In this document: in pieces, positions 1-18,500 of the stretch
Numbering within the stretch: the stretch's first letter is position 1
Layout: each line of letters begins with the position of its first letter
Origin: Rhea pennata
Lineage: Eukaryota > Chordata > Aves > Rheiformes > Rheidae
DNA length: 64,000 nucleotides
Assembly (NCBI RefSeq): GCF_028389875.1
Contig: NC_084682.1
Coordinates: forward strand, 72,001 to 136,000
Reading direction: 5' to 3'
The notes under the pieces: generated by a model
The model's input: only the letters and a program-made list of their open reading frames with translations
What the model was told of the DNA's origin: nothing
Database searches by the model: none
Position numbers and translations under genes: made by a program

Positions 1-600
1 TTCAGGTATCTCAGTGTATTAGTTCACTATGAATAAACTTCTTGTAATCCCACTTTAATTTTCATTCATGTTTTTACCAGATGCATTGTAATGTTACTGC
101 AAGTACAGATGATAACATTTTGTGGAGGAATACTAGATAATCTATGCAGCCAGGTGTATATCCTGCCACTCTTCCAGGCAAAAATAAACCTCTGTTCAAA
201 CTTGATTTGAGTTCAGCGCTAAGTCAATGAAAATCTTTCAGTTATTACGCAAATGGCTCAGGATCTTGCTGCAGTTGGTCATGTGGCCAAATTTATTGTT
301 TCTAACTAGTTAATTTTATCACCTTTCATTAAAAATCTGTTAAAAGAATGTTTATCAGAAAAAAATCCCTACCTAGAGCCAGAGGACCAGAATGTACACA
401 CTTCTATGTACAGCCAGCTCATAGAAGCAGTGTTCTCTTGTTCAAGTAGTAGCAGCCTTCATGTAAATAATACCATATGGATTGATTTACAAGTCTGCCT
501 AAGTAACTGTTTATGTAATTGATTCTTGTGACCAAAGCATCAATCTAGTCATAGTTTTGCTTTGTATCATGAACCAAGCACTCACCGAGTGTCTGTGACC
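1..600. other. Unassigned AT-rich sequence, no gene seen
   Basis: I see no convincing open frame, repeat family or RNA gene here. It is ordinary AT-rich vertebrate non-coding sequence next to the coding-like stretch at 626-757. Confidence 0.5.
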
Positions 601-625
601 ACGTCTTTCTATCTTCCTGCATCAG

Positions 626-757
626 TTAACACACATCGATATTCTCATTGTTTGCCTCATATGCTGTTCTTTTTGCTTCTTTTTGAACCTCCATGTCCTT
701 CTTCTGCCAGGTGAATTGCTCCAGCTCTGCTGTCCACTCTTTGTCTTCTCCTGAAGC
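626..757 (-). CDS. Possible terminal coding exon of an unidentified gene (or a gene relic)
   Basis: Reading the minus strand from 757 down to a TAA at 626-628 gives 43 codons with a protein-like, charged, helix-prone composition, including DKEWTAELEQFTWQKKD, then a run rich in Lys, Glu and Ala, ending ENIDVC. The frame stays open further upstream, to about base 815. An AG acceptor dinucleotide precedes 757, but its polypyrimidine tract is poor; a second AG lies near 773. I do not recognise the protein. It could be the last exon of a gene reading away from TEKT1, a decayed exon, or a chance open frame. No matching upstream exon was found in the window. Only the open frame and its composition are seen; the rest is inference. 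Confidence 0.25.
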   Translation of the reverse strand, partial: ASGEDKEWTAELEQFTWQKKDMEVQKEAKRTAYEANNENIDVC

Positions 758-759
758 CT

Positions 760-1560
760 GTGTTTTCCTTTGGCTAGCTCTCAAACACCTGCATTTTCCA
801 CTAAGCCAGTGAGTGTTTCTTTAACTGCGACCCCTTTTTGGCTCTTCTGGGTATGTGCAGATTCTTCAGTCAGTAAAAGCTCACGAGACACATTGTAGTT
901 ACCAGTTTTAATGATCACTGACAGAATTTAGCTGCTGTTTGAGACTAAAGATAGTTATCAGATATCCAACTGTCAATGCACTTTATTTGCAGACAGTAAT
1001 TGCAGGTATTTTCCTCACTTTTCTGCCTTGGACCAGCTAAACCAGCTCTTTTTACTAATACTGATATTTTTCTTATCGCTTTGCAGTTGCTTTGAACCTC
1101 ACTGGGAACTTTGAGAGACACTCCTGTAACCTAAACTATACCTGACCTGTAGAGAGCAGGTGTATCACTGTAACATCTGAAGTAATGCTCTTGTGTCTCC
1201 TCCATTTTTTCTTCTATCTCCCAGTCTCTTTTTTCCCATATAAGGAAAGAATATAGTTGTCACAAAGATGGATTATTCAAAGCATACTGCTAAGAATATT
1301 TTACAGGTGACAATTTGCATAGGCATGTACCACTCCATTTATTTTCAGAATCTTTACGAATTTCTGTAATACATCAATCAAAACAATTCAAAAAAATTAC
1401 TGTCTAAAGCTATGAGAGCTGGCTCAATTAATGATATAAATAATACATTTTTTAATTCCAGTTCAGCATGATAGATCAGCAGGTAGGTAGGCAGATGCTT
1501 ATCTGGGGGTGGGAAAAGACAAGCGCTGTTCAGTCATGCGTGCTGTAATTCTTCTATCAC
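760..1560. other. Non-coding stretch upstream of TEKT1
   Basis: No gene, known repeat or RNA is recognised here. The sequence is pyrimidine-rich and AT-rich. If the frame at 626-757 is a real exon, its upstream exons could lie here, but none is obvious. Confidence 0.4.
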
Positions 1561-1583
1561 ATGCAAGGAGCGGAAGCTGGCCT

Positions 1584-1619
1584 GGTTGCTAGGATGTAGT
1601 ATTGCTGTTCCCATAGCAC
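1584..1619 (+). promoter_or_regulatory. Two X-box-like (RFX) motifs, candidate TEKT1 promoter
   Basis: Two sequences resembling RFX X-boxes lie within 36 bases: GTTGCTAGGATG from 1585 and GTTCCCATAGCAC at 1607-1619. The consensus is roughly GTTGCCATGGCAAC. RFX factors are known regulators of ciliary genes, and TEKT1 is one. The motifs are imperfect, and the start site is not defined by sequence alone, so this is a suggestion from position and context. Confidence 0.35.
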
Positions 1620-1924
1620 GCAGTTTGTTTACCTTCTGTGCTGCTCTGAGCTGCCTCCTGGAATGCTTAGTCTTCTATTTAGAAAGAAAACATGCACTGC
1701 TGCTGTGGAGATTGAGGCTGGAAGACAGTTGGGGGCAAACTTTTTCCAATGCAGGAGAACTGAAGACGTAGCACATAGCCAGGATTTGTCATTGGGAACA
1801 ATCCAAGCCAGGAGTAGTAGCAGCAAAGAGGTGGATGTGGGGGAAGGAGGATTCTTTTAAGGCATTTGTCTTGGAGTCTGGGCAGAGCTGTACGTTGCTG
1901 AGGAATAGCTGTGTGTTTCTGAAG
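1620..1924 (+). other. TEKT1: Possible non-coding first exon of TEKT1
   Basis: A strong splice donor (GAAG/GTGAGG, exon end 1924) follows the X-box-like motifs. A good acceptor (TTCCTGTTTCCAG, ending 2634) precedes the coding start exon. Joining them would give a spliced 5' UTR, and no ATG lies between 2635 and the start codon at 2703. The 5' boundary is unknown. Transcript evidence would be needed to raise confidence. Confidence 0.3.
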
Positions 1925-2549
1925 GTGAGGAATTGTCTGAGAAACATGGGGTAAGCACCATACAAGGATAGGTAATTTGCTATTCAATCAAATCAATGTG
2001 ACTTTGCATGTATTTGGGGCATTAGTTTACCTCTACATTAAAAGAGTGTCCCCAATAGGCTTTTTGTTCTTTTTTTCTTTTAGCCTTCTCTAGACTTTTT
2101 CATTTCCTCATTTATCTGCTGTATTTCCTCCTTCATCTTTTCAGGTCCTGTCTTCTTTTTTCCCTAACAACCATTTGATTTCTTATAAAGTAGAGCTCAT
2201 CCAGCTCTCCAGCCTTATTCTTAAAACTTATTTCTGCAACTGATGGGAGACTCTTTTATATTTGGTCGCTCTTTTTTCACTTCTCTGTGTTTGTCCCGTT
2301 AGTAATTCCTTCCTCCCTCATATGTATCCTTTCATTTGCTTTCCTTTGTCTTCCTCATCCCATCACTGAAGGCTCATCTTTCCCTCTCATTTCCTCTTTC
2401 AAGTCAGGTCTTTTTCTCCTAGCTTCCATTCCTAAATTCTTGTTTCTTCATTCTCCCAATCCAAATCTTCTCTTCCACATCTTCTTGGCAAACTCTTGGG
2501 GAACCTTGAGCAGAAGGAATCTTTTCCACCTTCCTCATTTTCCAGGTAA

Positions 2550-7185
<4,636 letters not shown>

Positions 7186-7364
7186 AGCTGTCACACTGGG
7201 AGGCTAGCTAGCTCCTGCTCAGAGATGGGGGGGTGCAAAGTTAGAGTTAAAAATGCACTATTGACTCTAGTTTTATGAGGTAATTAAAAGAGACCTAGCA
7301 GTTACAGTCCTCTGTCTCACAGATATCTGTGCTCCAGAACATCTGATGAAATCTCCCACTTACC

Positions 7365-7370
7365 AATAAA
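7365..7370 (+). promoter_or_regulatory. TEKT1: TEKT1 polyadenylation signal
   Basis: An AATAAA hexamer lies 180 bases after the TEKT1 stop. It is the first one downstream on the plus strand, giving a short 3' UTR. A second AATAAA lies near 7836. Confidence 0.6.
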
Positions 7371-7580
7371 GTTAAAGAGTAAGAAGGAATGTCCCTTCTT
7401 CTTATTACTGATCTTGGGTGCAACCCATGGTATCTTTTGCCATGGAGAAGTCTAGAAGCTGTAGAAGTCAAAACAGGAGTTCCCTCATAAGCCATTGTTA
7501 GAAAACTGTGCAGAAAACATCTGTCTGCTGTTAACAACTGGGCACACAGTGTATATCAAATTTAGTAGGAAGTAGGGATT

Positions 7581-7757
7581 GGTGATGTATTGGATAGTGC
7601 ATCTGACTACATCTGAATCAAGATCAAGCCCAAGGTTGACTTTGGTCTAATCACTCCTTACCCCATGCCTCAGTTTCTCTATCTGTAAAATGGAAATCAT
7701 GGGATGGACTTCATTGGTAAGGTGTTTGAAGTTCTACAATACAAAGTGCTGAATAGA
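7581..7757 (+). repeat. MIR SINE relic
   Basis: The stretch keeps the order of MIR blocks, including the hallmark CCTCAGTTTCTCTATCTGTA followed by AAATGG (mammalian form CCTCAGTTTCCTCATCTGTAAAATGG) and a degraded tail like ACAAAGTGCTGAATAG. It lies between the TEKT1 and FBXO39 3' ends. MIR is an ancient tRNA-derived SINE. The match is by eye, without an alignment score. Confidence 0.75.
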
Positions 7758-7883
7758 GAGGAGGGCCTCACTTTTACTAGAGATGCCTGTAAGGGTGGAA
7801 AATGTCTCAGTGCTGGGAAAACAAAGCAAAGGCAAGAATAAATAATGGTGGAGACATGGAAGGCCAATTCCCAAATCCAACAT

Positions 7884-7889
7884 TTTAAT
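7884..7889 (-). promoter_or_regulatory. FBXO39: Candidate FBXO39 polyadenylation signal
   Basis: Reads ATTAAA on the minus strand, about 160 bases past the FBXO39 stop. No AATAAA on this strand was seen closer. ATTAAA is the commonest variant signal. Confidence 0.4.
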
Positions 7890-8048
7890 TCATGGGATCG
7901 TAAAATTGTCTTTTGCCTGTCTCTTGCTGTAATGGTATTTCCCTTTTAGAGGCATCGCTGAAAAGATTCAAGTGCCCTACTAATGCCCTCCAAAGGATCA
8001 GTTCCTCATTTGCAGGTGTGACTGGGTGTTTTTCTTTCTCCCTGTGGC

Positions 8049-11278
<3,230 letters not shown>

Positions 11279-11789
11279 TCACTTCTTTTCTGTGTGATGA
11301 ACTAAAGTTAGATGAAGAAAGCTGTGGCTAGATTACTTGTCATCCCTAACAGAATAAAGTCTTTCAAGTGAAAAGCTAAAAGATTGTTTCTTTACATTCA
11401 AAAGCAACAATCCTTCCTTTGCCTCTGTACTCAAGCTGTCATGATCAAACAAGCTCTTGGGTCTAAATTGCAGTCTAACCTAAATCAAGAGGGGAAAAAA
11501 AGCAATGTATGAATAAAAAAAATCACAGCAAGAACACAGAACAGATTTTTGAGCTTTTTGGCCTTCAGCCTAGTCAAACAATCAAGTTACAGGCTCTAGA
11601 AACCTTTGGTAAGCACCACATTATTTATGACGGTTTGGGCCTGGTGCTTAGTTTCTAAAAGTATCTCCTGTTTTGGGCTACACAAACATGAACAACAGTA
11701 AACAAAACTAGCACAAATTACTATTTTTAGCCCTCTGGAGTACTATGCTCACACAGGATGTCCTGCAGCTCTGATCAGAGCCAGACTCA

Positions 11790-12077
11790 TCTCTTCTCAG
11801 TGATGCCCAGTGACAGGAGGCAATAGGCACATATTGAACAGAGGAAATTCCATCTGAAAATATGAAACCACTTTTGCACTGTGAGGGTGGTTGAACACTG
11901 AAACAGTTTGCCCACAGAAGCTGTAGAAACTCCAAGCTTGGACATATTCAAAACCCAACTGGACACAGTCCTGGGCAACCTGCTCTAGCTGACACTGCTT
12001 GAGTGTGTGTGGACTAAATGCTCTCCAGAGGTCCACTGCAACCTCAGCTACTCTTGATTGTTTGATTCTGTGATACT
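11790..12077 (+). repeat. CR1 LINE 3' fragment (old copy)
   Basis: Diverged CR1 3' end: TGATGCCCAGTGACAGGAGG, ACTGTGAGGGTGGTTGAACA, CTCTCCAGAGGTCCACTGCA and a terminal TTTGATTCTGTGATA. It sits in the FBXO39 5' leader, upstream of the start codon. CR1 is the dominant LINE of birds; copies are usually cut short at the 5' end, as here. Confidence 0.85.
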
Positions 12078-12448
12078 GTGCCAAGATAATCTGAGGTAGC
12101 ATCCTGCCAAAGATTATGGTACACTTGTTGTTTAGATTAATAAGCAATATAAGCTGTCCTATTATATGAGTTATCCATCTACTAAGTCCAAGTAGGATAT
12201 TCAGACTGACAAGTCAGGAGGCCAACTGGGTAGTGGTAAAACAGGTAAGTAAACAACAACAATGTAAAAAATTACCGGTTCTGCTCTCCAGATTGGACTG
12301 TTTTAAACACTCAGAGCTCCAAGCACATTTCCGGCTCTGATCTTCTGCCTCCAAAGCTCGGGCCTTCCTTGTCCGGACCTCCTGCTGCGGCGCTCCCTCC
12401 CTCCCGCCGGGGGTCAGCCATTGCCAGGGAGCAGAGCGGTCACCTTTG

Positions 12449-12456
12449 TGACGTCA
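12449..12456. promoter_or_regulatory. Perfect CRE palindrome TGACGTCA
   Basis: Full 8-base cAMP response element inside the FBXO39 CpG-rich block. CREM/CREB bind this site, and CREM drives many post-meiotic testis genes, which fits FBXO39's reported expression. Binding itself is inference. Confidence 0.6.
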
Positions 12457-12480
12457 CGGCGAGGGGCTTCGTGCCAGGGC

Positions 12481-12494
12481 GGGGGGGGGGGGGG
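12481..12494. repeat. Poly-G run of 14
   Basis: Uninterrupted G tract preceded by AGGGC, next to the FBXO39 promoter block. It could form a G-quadruplex, and it is also a spot where sequencing length errors are likely. Confidence 0.9.
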
Positions 12495-12499
12495 TTAGG

Positions 12500-13780
12500 T
12501 TTGCATAGCTGCAAACTCCAGCTGTGAAATGCAAGCTAGCTCCCACTGCTGTCTGTTAGGCCCTTGCTTTCATCAGCACATTTACAGATCATGCTGACTA
12601 CTAGTCAGCTCTGTCAATAGCCAACAGGCATGCAAAACTTGTGCTTTATTTAAACCTTTGCAGAGGCAAACCTTCAGAATGCACTTACTTCTCATCTTTA
12701 TGGTGCATAAGTCTTACCATGTCAATTGGTACTGTTGGTCTTGGGGATGAAACAGGAAAAATATCAACTGATAATTTTCTACACTCTAAAATCAAGGCTC
12801 ATTGGCTGGCAGCACCAAAGATGTGACTCAAAAGATGTACTGAGGTAGCAAATTTGAAACAGATGGAGACAACAGAAGCCGCATAAGATAAAAAAAATCT
12901 GCAGTTCCTCTGAGAGCTTCTTTATAACAGCAAAAGGTCAGATATTTACATTTTCATTTTTAAAATAGGCTTGAAAGTGTAGGCAATTTAACTTTAGCAT
13001 ATTGGTTCCCTTTTGGCTTAGGCTTCGCCAGTCCTATGGTAGCTCTGTGTCAGCACACACTGTCTGTTTGATTAGCACCATGTCTGCGTTTGGGAAATTT
13101 TGTCTTCTTTCTTTCCAGTATCAGTGTAGATCCAAAACCTCTGCTACTCCAGAAGCTGAGGACAGGGATATGATTGTCACTTAAGTTCACTTCTTGTGCT
13201 CACACACACCCCAACAATATCTGTTTGTCATAAAACTGTCAGTCATTTAGAAAGGACCCAATTTTGCCTGTTCAGATGGAGACTCCAGCCAAGCCCTAAC
13301 ACATTGTGGATCCAGATGCAATTTGCAGCTGAGAAGACCCAAAGAACATTCCCTATCGAGATTTTTGCAGGGCGAAAAACACATCTCCACCTATCTGTAA
13401 GCTATAAGTCAACAGGCAGAGGAAAGAGAACAGCACGCAGGGCTGTTAACAAGGAGAAATATATTGCAATTAGTAGGGGGACATTTACTGAGCTGTCCTG
13501 TCCCCCCCCCCTTTTTTCAGGCATAAGTATTTTAAAGATAAATGTCTTACACGTCTTATGCACTAATTTTCCTCTGGGATAGCTAAAAGAGAATCCCTGC
13601 ATTCTCTGCACGTGGCCCTTCTCTGCTGCCTCATCTGCCACACAGCACACTGCAATTCCTGGTACAACACTGGGCAGCTGAACTCTGTCTGTATCCACCC
13701 CTTACAGCTGTATGCGGCAGTGGAGGGGAAGAAACCGTAAGACTTTGGTCCAGAATTAATACTAGAAAAAAAGGGCGTAG
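12500..13780. other. Non-coding spacer between FBXO39 and PIMREG promoters
   Basis: No gene or recognised repeat apart from a C tract near 13502-13511. Open frames here lack splice or homology support. The two head-to-head promoters are about 1.5 kb apart, too far for a classic shared bidirectional promoter. Confidence 0.5.
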
Positions 13781-13799
13781 TGACCTGGATTCCCAGCCG

Positions 13800-14066
13800 G
13801 GCATCCCGCTCTCCGGACGCTTCCGCCATCCTTCCTGTGACGGCTGCGCCTCCTGCTCCCGCCCGCGCGCCCGCCACGCGCCGGCGCACGACGCCCCGCC
13901 ACCCAACGGCCGCCGCGCGCAGCCAATGGGGGCGGCCCGCGGCTGCGGCGCCAATCCGCAGAGCCCCAGCGGGCGGCGCGCGATTTAAACGCGGCGGCGG
14001 GCGCGCAGCAGCTGCTCCCCTGAGGTGGTGGCAGCAGGTCGCTCGTGTCCGTCCGTCGCTGGAGCT
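13800..14066 (+). promoter_or_regulatory. PIMREG: PIMREG CpG-island promoter and non-coding exon 1
   Basis: Dense CpG block. Two CCAAT boxes (13923-13927 and 13951-13955) lie 28 bases apart, followed by GGCGGCGCGCGATTTAAAC with TTTAAA at 13984-13989. The start site is probably near 14010-14020. Exon 1 would end at a good donor (GGAGCT/GTAAGT) at 14066 and is non-coding. The paired CCAAT plus TTTAAA layout resembles NF-Y/CHR promoters of G2/M genes; TTTAAA could instead be TATA-like. Confidence 0.65.
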
Positions 14067-15308
14067 GTAAGTACGGCCGCGAGCAGCGTTTCGCGGCCGG
14101 GGGGGACAGAAAAGCGGCTGGAACTAAGAGACAGCAGCAGCGCAAGGTGCCTGGCTCAGCAGCTGCGCGTGCCCCTAGCCGCGGGGCGCAGGTGAAGCGG
14201 CATGCCGTGCTGCACTGCGCGGCGCCAGGCTGGCAACAGCGCAGATGCAGCCCCGCACGGGGGGGGGTCTGCTTTCTGGGCGTTGCACCTCGGTAAAGCT
14301 TTTCAGCATGAATTAGTCAATAGTCATAATCTGCTTATCAAAAGGAAGTCTGTTAAGCTGTGGGCTAGTAAGTGTATTAGCTGGTTACCTGCTTACCAGC
14401 TTTTTCATATTTGTATATGCCAAACACCTTCAAAAATTAAAAGATTTCAGTAGATCTTATTGCTTTCTGATACAAGCGAGGACATTTGTGAGAGGTGGAG
14501 ACAATCCTGGAGCTCAGGGATTGTAAGGAGAGATGTTAATAGGCTTCTGTAATGTGCAGCATATCAGTAGTAGAGACCACTCAGCTTTTTATTAACAGCA
14601 CTTCTAAACTATACTGAAGGTTTGGTGAAATTGGCTCACTCATAACTCAGATTGCTAACATACATTTGAATTTCAATTGCTTTTTAGAAGTAGTTCACTA
14701 GCAATATCTTGCCTGTTAGCCACTGAAAATTGGGAATGTAAACTACTCCTCAATGATATCTAGGTAGCTATCATATAGGGATAGATGATATCTATCATAC
14801 CACATCTAGCCCCTCCAGTTGATCTTATCTGCAAGTAACAATCTTGTCCATTTTCAGGACTTGTGTATACAGAATTGCAACCGTGACTTAAGAGTGACCC
14901 TTTAAGCTAGCAACTCAGGTAGGAGACACTAAGTGTGCAAACTTGTCTGATACAATTAATGAAGCTAAAAATTTGGGAGGTTGGGTCTCATTCTGAGACG
15001 CTAACAAAAAACTAGCAATTAGAGAGCATTTTACCTTATGAGCTTGAATCTCACAGTTTATCAGGCCTGTGCAGTATAAATAACAATTTTCTCATGAAAA
15101 CACACCGACTTAGATAGCTCTGGAAATCTATGCAGATTTAGGTTCCCAAGTAAAAGTCTGCTCAGTTCTAATTTTGCTGCATCACGCAGTTGTAAACAAA
15201 TGTATTATAGAACTATTTCTTTTTTTCCACCTTTTTGCTCTGGTATACTCTATTTTTTTCCTCATTCTGATAATTTTAGATATACTCTTGACCAAGAACT
15301 GGAACAAG

Positions 15309-15599
15309 ATGGTATCTGTGCTCCAGAATGTTAAGACAACAATGGGCTGGCAGAAACACCAGCTCCTAGTTGACCTCAATGAGAATGAGAGCCCTGTGCC
15401 TGACAAATTTAAGAGAAGGGCTTCTTTGAGTTCTCTTAATACCATACGCATGTCTCTAAGGAAGCGAATACCTTTAAAGCAAGTAGAGCTGAATTTCCAC
15501 GAGACTCCAACTTGGGAAAGTCTGGAAGGAAAAGACAAGTACCAAACTCTCCAGAGCATCACAAGAACAGCAAAAAACACTTTGGGAAAAGTGTCCCAG
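15309..15599 (+). CDS. PIMREG: PIMREG coding exon 1 (exon 2 of gene)
   Basis: 97 codons, MVSVLQNVKTTMGWQK to TLGKVSQ; donor CCCAG/GTATGT. The exon begins at about 15280 with 29 bases of 5' UTR. It contains the D-box-like RASLSSLN. Confidence 0.92.
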
Positions 15600-18500
15600 G
15601 TATGTTGCCTTTGCAGTTGAATGTAGGTACAGTTCAGTTCTGGCTTTGATTTCAGTACTAAGATTTCTGGATGTACAGAACGCTTTATACCAGAGGGCCT
15701 ATCCTATGGACTGCACAACAAGTGGTTATCTTATGGCTGGTAACTAGTAAAATCTTCAATATCTTTTCTAGGCTATAGATAGGCAAATTATGGATCTAGC
15801 AGAACAGGGAGGAAGGCAAAACAAAGAAATGTGAGGAGTAGTTCTATCAATACTTTCCTCTTCTTACTGAAGAAACCCCTTTGCCTTCCTATAACTCGTG
15901 TGACAGAGCAGCCTTCAGGAGGAGGAGGAATATGAGTAGAGATGGCTGTGATTTACAAAGAATTGTGTTTGAGAAATGTGTATATCTGTTTTTTTTTCTT
16001 TCCCTGTACCCATACTATTTATCATTAGCACATTCCCTATTATAGCCAATCTAACTTAACAGGGTAGCAAATTCAAGTTTGATCTGTCCTTTCAGTTGGC
16101 AGAAACTTTCTTTAGTGTGTCAGTTGTGTTAGGGACTCTGGCTCTTTACTGCACAAAAGTGGCAGGATCTTTGTTGCAATGCCTGCTACAGTCCTTGACA
16201 AGCCCCCGAGATTAGGAGAGCAAATGATTCCAACAAGATATGGATACAGCAGGACTGAGAAGCATTCAGCTAGGTTAAACCTTATATAAGAACAAGAGCA
16301 AGGGATTCAGCTTATATGTTCTTATTCTTTCTGGTTCCAAACTCTAGGCTGGCTGACTTCATTTTGCATGCTGTATCTACCAATATCTGTTTCAGAAAAT
16401 ACAGAAGTCTTGCCAAAAACCAGTACACTCACTAGTGGCCTTTCCAGCTGAACCCATTGCCAGGAGAAGCTGTGCAGCCAGCTCTTCCAAGAAGAGAAGC
16501 ACTCCACTTCGAACCCCTTGCCATAAGAAAAGTGTTACTCCAGCAGCCAGTTCCAGAGACACCCCAAGATCCAGCAAGAGAGCCTTGCTTGGGCCAACAA
16601 GAATGACAGAGCAGAGAGAATGGAGGCGTTTCTCATGCTGGCTTGGTAAAGATGCTGTCCCACTCCGGAGATCAAGGAGAGCAGCAGCACTAAAGAGTCC
16701 TTATTCATCACCTTCTGCTAACAGAAGGATGTATGTCACACTCTTGTAATCCTTACTGCTTTTTTTCATTACTGTGGTTAAAGTGTCTTTTAAGATGGGT
16801 GCTATCCTGTTCCACTGAAATGGTGTGCTGTTAGAATAGTAAAGAAAGTAATGTTCCTCTATAGAGATAGACTGAATGCTGCATAAAGCTGAACCATGAA
16901 ACTTCATTTTGTGCTGTGAAAAGAGCAAGCTTTGTCTTTATCACTTTACCAGTCAGCAGCCCTCATCTGACTCTAGAATAAACCAGAGTTCTTTGCGGAC
17001 GTTGTTCCAGTAAATTGCCTTAGATGCACCTCATTCCTACTTAGCTCTAACTTTCCCAAAGCTGCCTGTTTGTATTGCAGAAATACCTGGGATACCTCTG
17101 CTTATGCCAAGTTTTTTATATAGGATAGAGATTCCCCTTTCCTCAGAAATAACACAAACTAAAAAAGGGTTGTGACCCAGGAAGCACTTTGTAAGGCACA
17201 GATGTTTTGTCTTGGTCAAAGTCACGTGAGAAATGTCAAAGCTGGAAGCTGAATCCAAACCTCACTAATCTGAACTAAGTGCTTAAACTGGAAGATAGCT
17301 GTCTTGGGGCTGAAGGGAGATGTGAAGTAGCTAGTTGGTGGAATTCAGAGCATGGTTGCTAGAAGTCTAAACTTCTGACTAAAGTCCAGAGATAGTTAGA
17401 GCTTTTTCTGTAAAGACAGTGGGTTGGATAGTGTCAGCTAGTTAGTGAGTCCTGTTTGCTCTTTAGTAATGGCTACTTTGTTTGCAGAGAGTTTGACTGC
17501 GAGCTGGAACTGGTCTCCTCGGGGATTTGCCGACTGAAGCGTCTCTCCCAGGCATTTGATGAGGCTGTTGTGCAAGAAGAGAGGTAAATGCTGCTAAGTG
17601 TCCCCCCAAATTTGGTAGCAGGTCATCTACAATTCAGGTGTTTTCAAATGCAGGCTAACTGGTCCCTGTAACTCAATATTAGGGATAGCTGCAAAACCAG
17701 CTCAGATGTGATGTAACCTTTCTCTCTTGAAGATACCTGCACAGGTTACATCTGGAGTTGGAGTTGCAGATTCACTAAAATCTGTCAAATGCTCTTTTCC
17801 ACTTTGTTTCTTGCTGTGAAAATCAGATTTCTCCTTGCTTAGAGGCACTTTTGACCCTGTATGAAAAAGGTACTTCTCTGCTACTGTCTAAAGATGTGCC
17901 AGTCCAGGGTTGGCAAAAAATCCCAGTGACTTAGCTATGATTGGTGCCTGCACATTTATAAGAAAAGAGACTCTGCTTTTATTAGGTAGCTTTATGTTTA
18001 TAAATAGACCATGGTAACAATAATTCAAAACTTAAAGCATGAGAAGTCACTCACTTCTCATTCAGCCTATGAAGATGGTAGGCTGATGTGTTTGTAAGGG
18101 TTATGTCACTGAAAGTTAGATGCATTTAGACAATAAAAAGTGAGGTCAGTAGTCTTGACACCAGGGCAATTCCTTAAACATCCTCTCTTAGAACATTTGA
18201 TATCTAACATTCAATAATTAAATGTCAAGCATCTAAAATTCTCTAGAGATGGCCTTGCGTTAAGTATTTTTCCAGAATACTTCTATGCTAAAGGCATTAA
18301 AAATACTATATAATTTCAGAAGCTCAACTTTTACCAATGGGCCTGTTCTTAGATAAATAGACATGATTACAGGTTAATTCCTGTATCAAGTTAATGATCA
18401 TATACATTGAAAGGTCACATAAATCTCACTCCTAATGTTCTCCCATCTGTTAGTGATATGACAGTTTCTCTCATTCGTAACTGAAGATAGTACCAACCAG

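Larger units (their letters stand above)
12276..12500 (-). promoter_or_regulatory. FBXO39: FBXO39 CpG-rich promoter and probable non-coding exon 1
   Basis: A short GC- and CpG-rich block about 1.1 kb upstream of the FBXO39 start, in otherwise AT-rich DNA. On the minus strand a donor-like CCG/GTAATT ends at 12276, and an acceptor (CTAACTTTAG, exon start about 11301) precedes the ATG. A spliced 5' UTR is therefore likely. The start site itself is not visible. Confidence 0.55.

Noticed and set aside
12276-14066. Shared bidirectional promoter for FBXO39 and PIMREG
   Set aside because: The two CpG blocks are separate, about 1.5 kb apart, with AT-rich DNA between and different motif sets.
13563-14145. 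Several 100-127 codon frames on both strands across the PIMREG CpG island
   Set aside because: GC-rich sequence with few stops. The frames are Arg/Ala/Gly-rich, overlap each other and have no splice or homology support.
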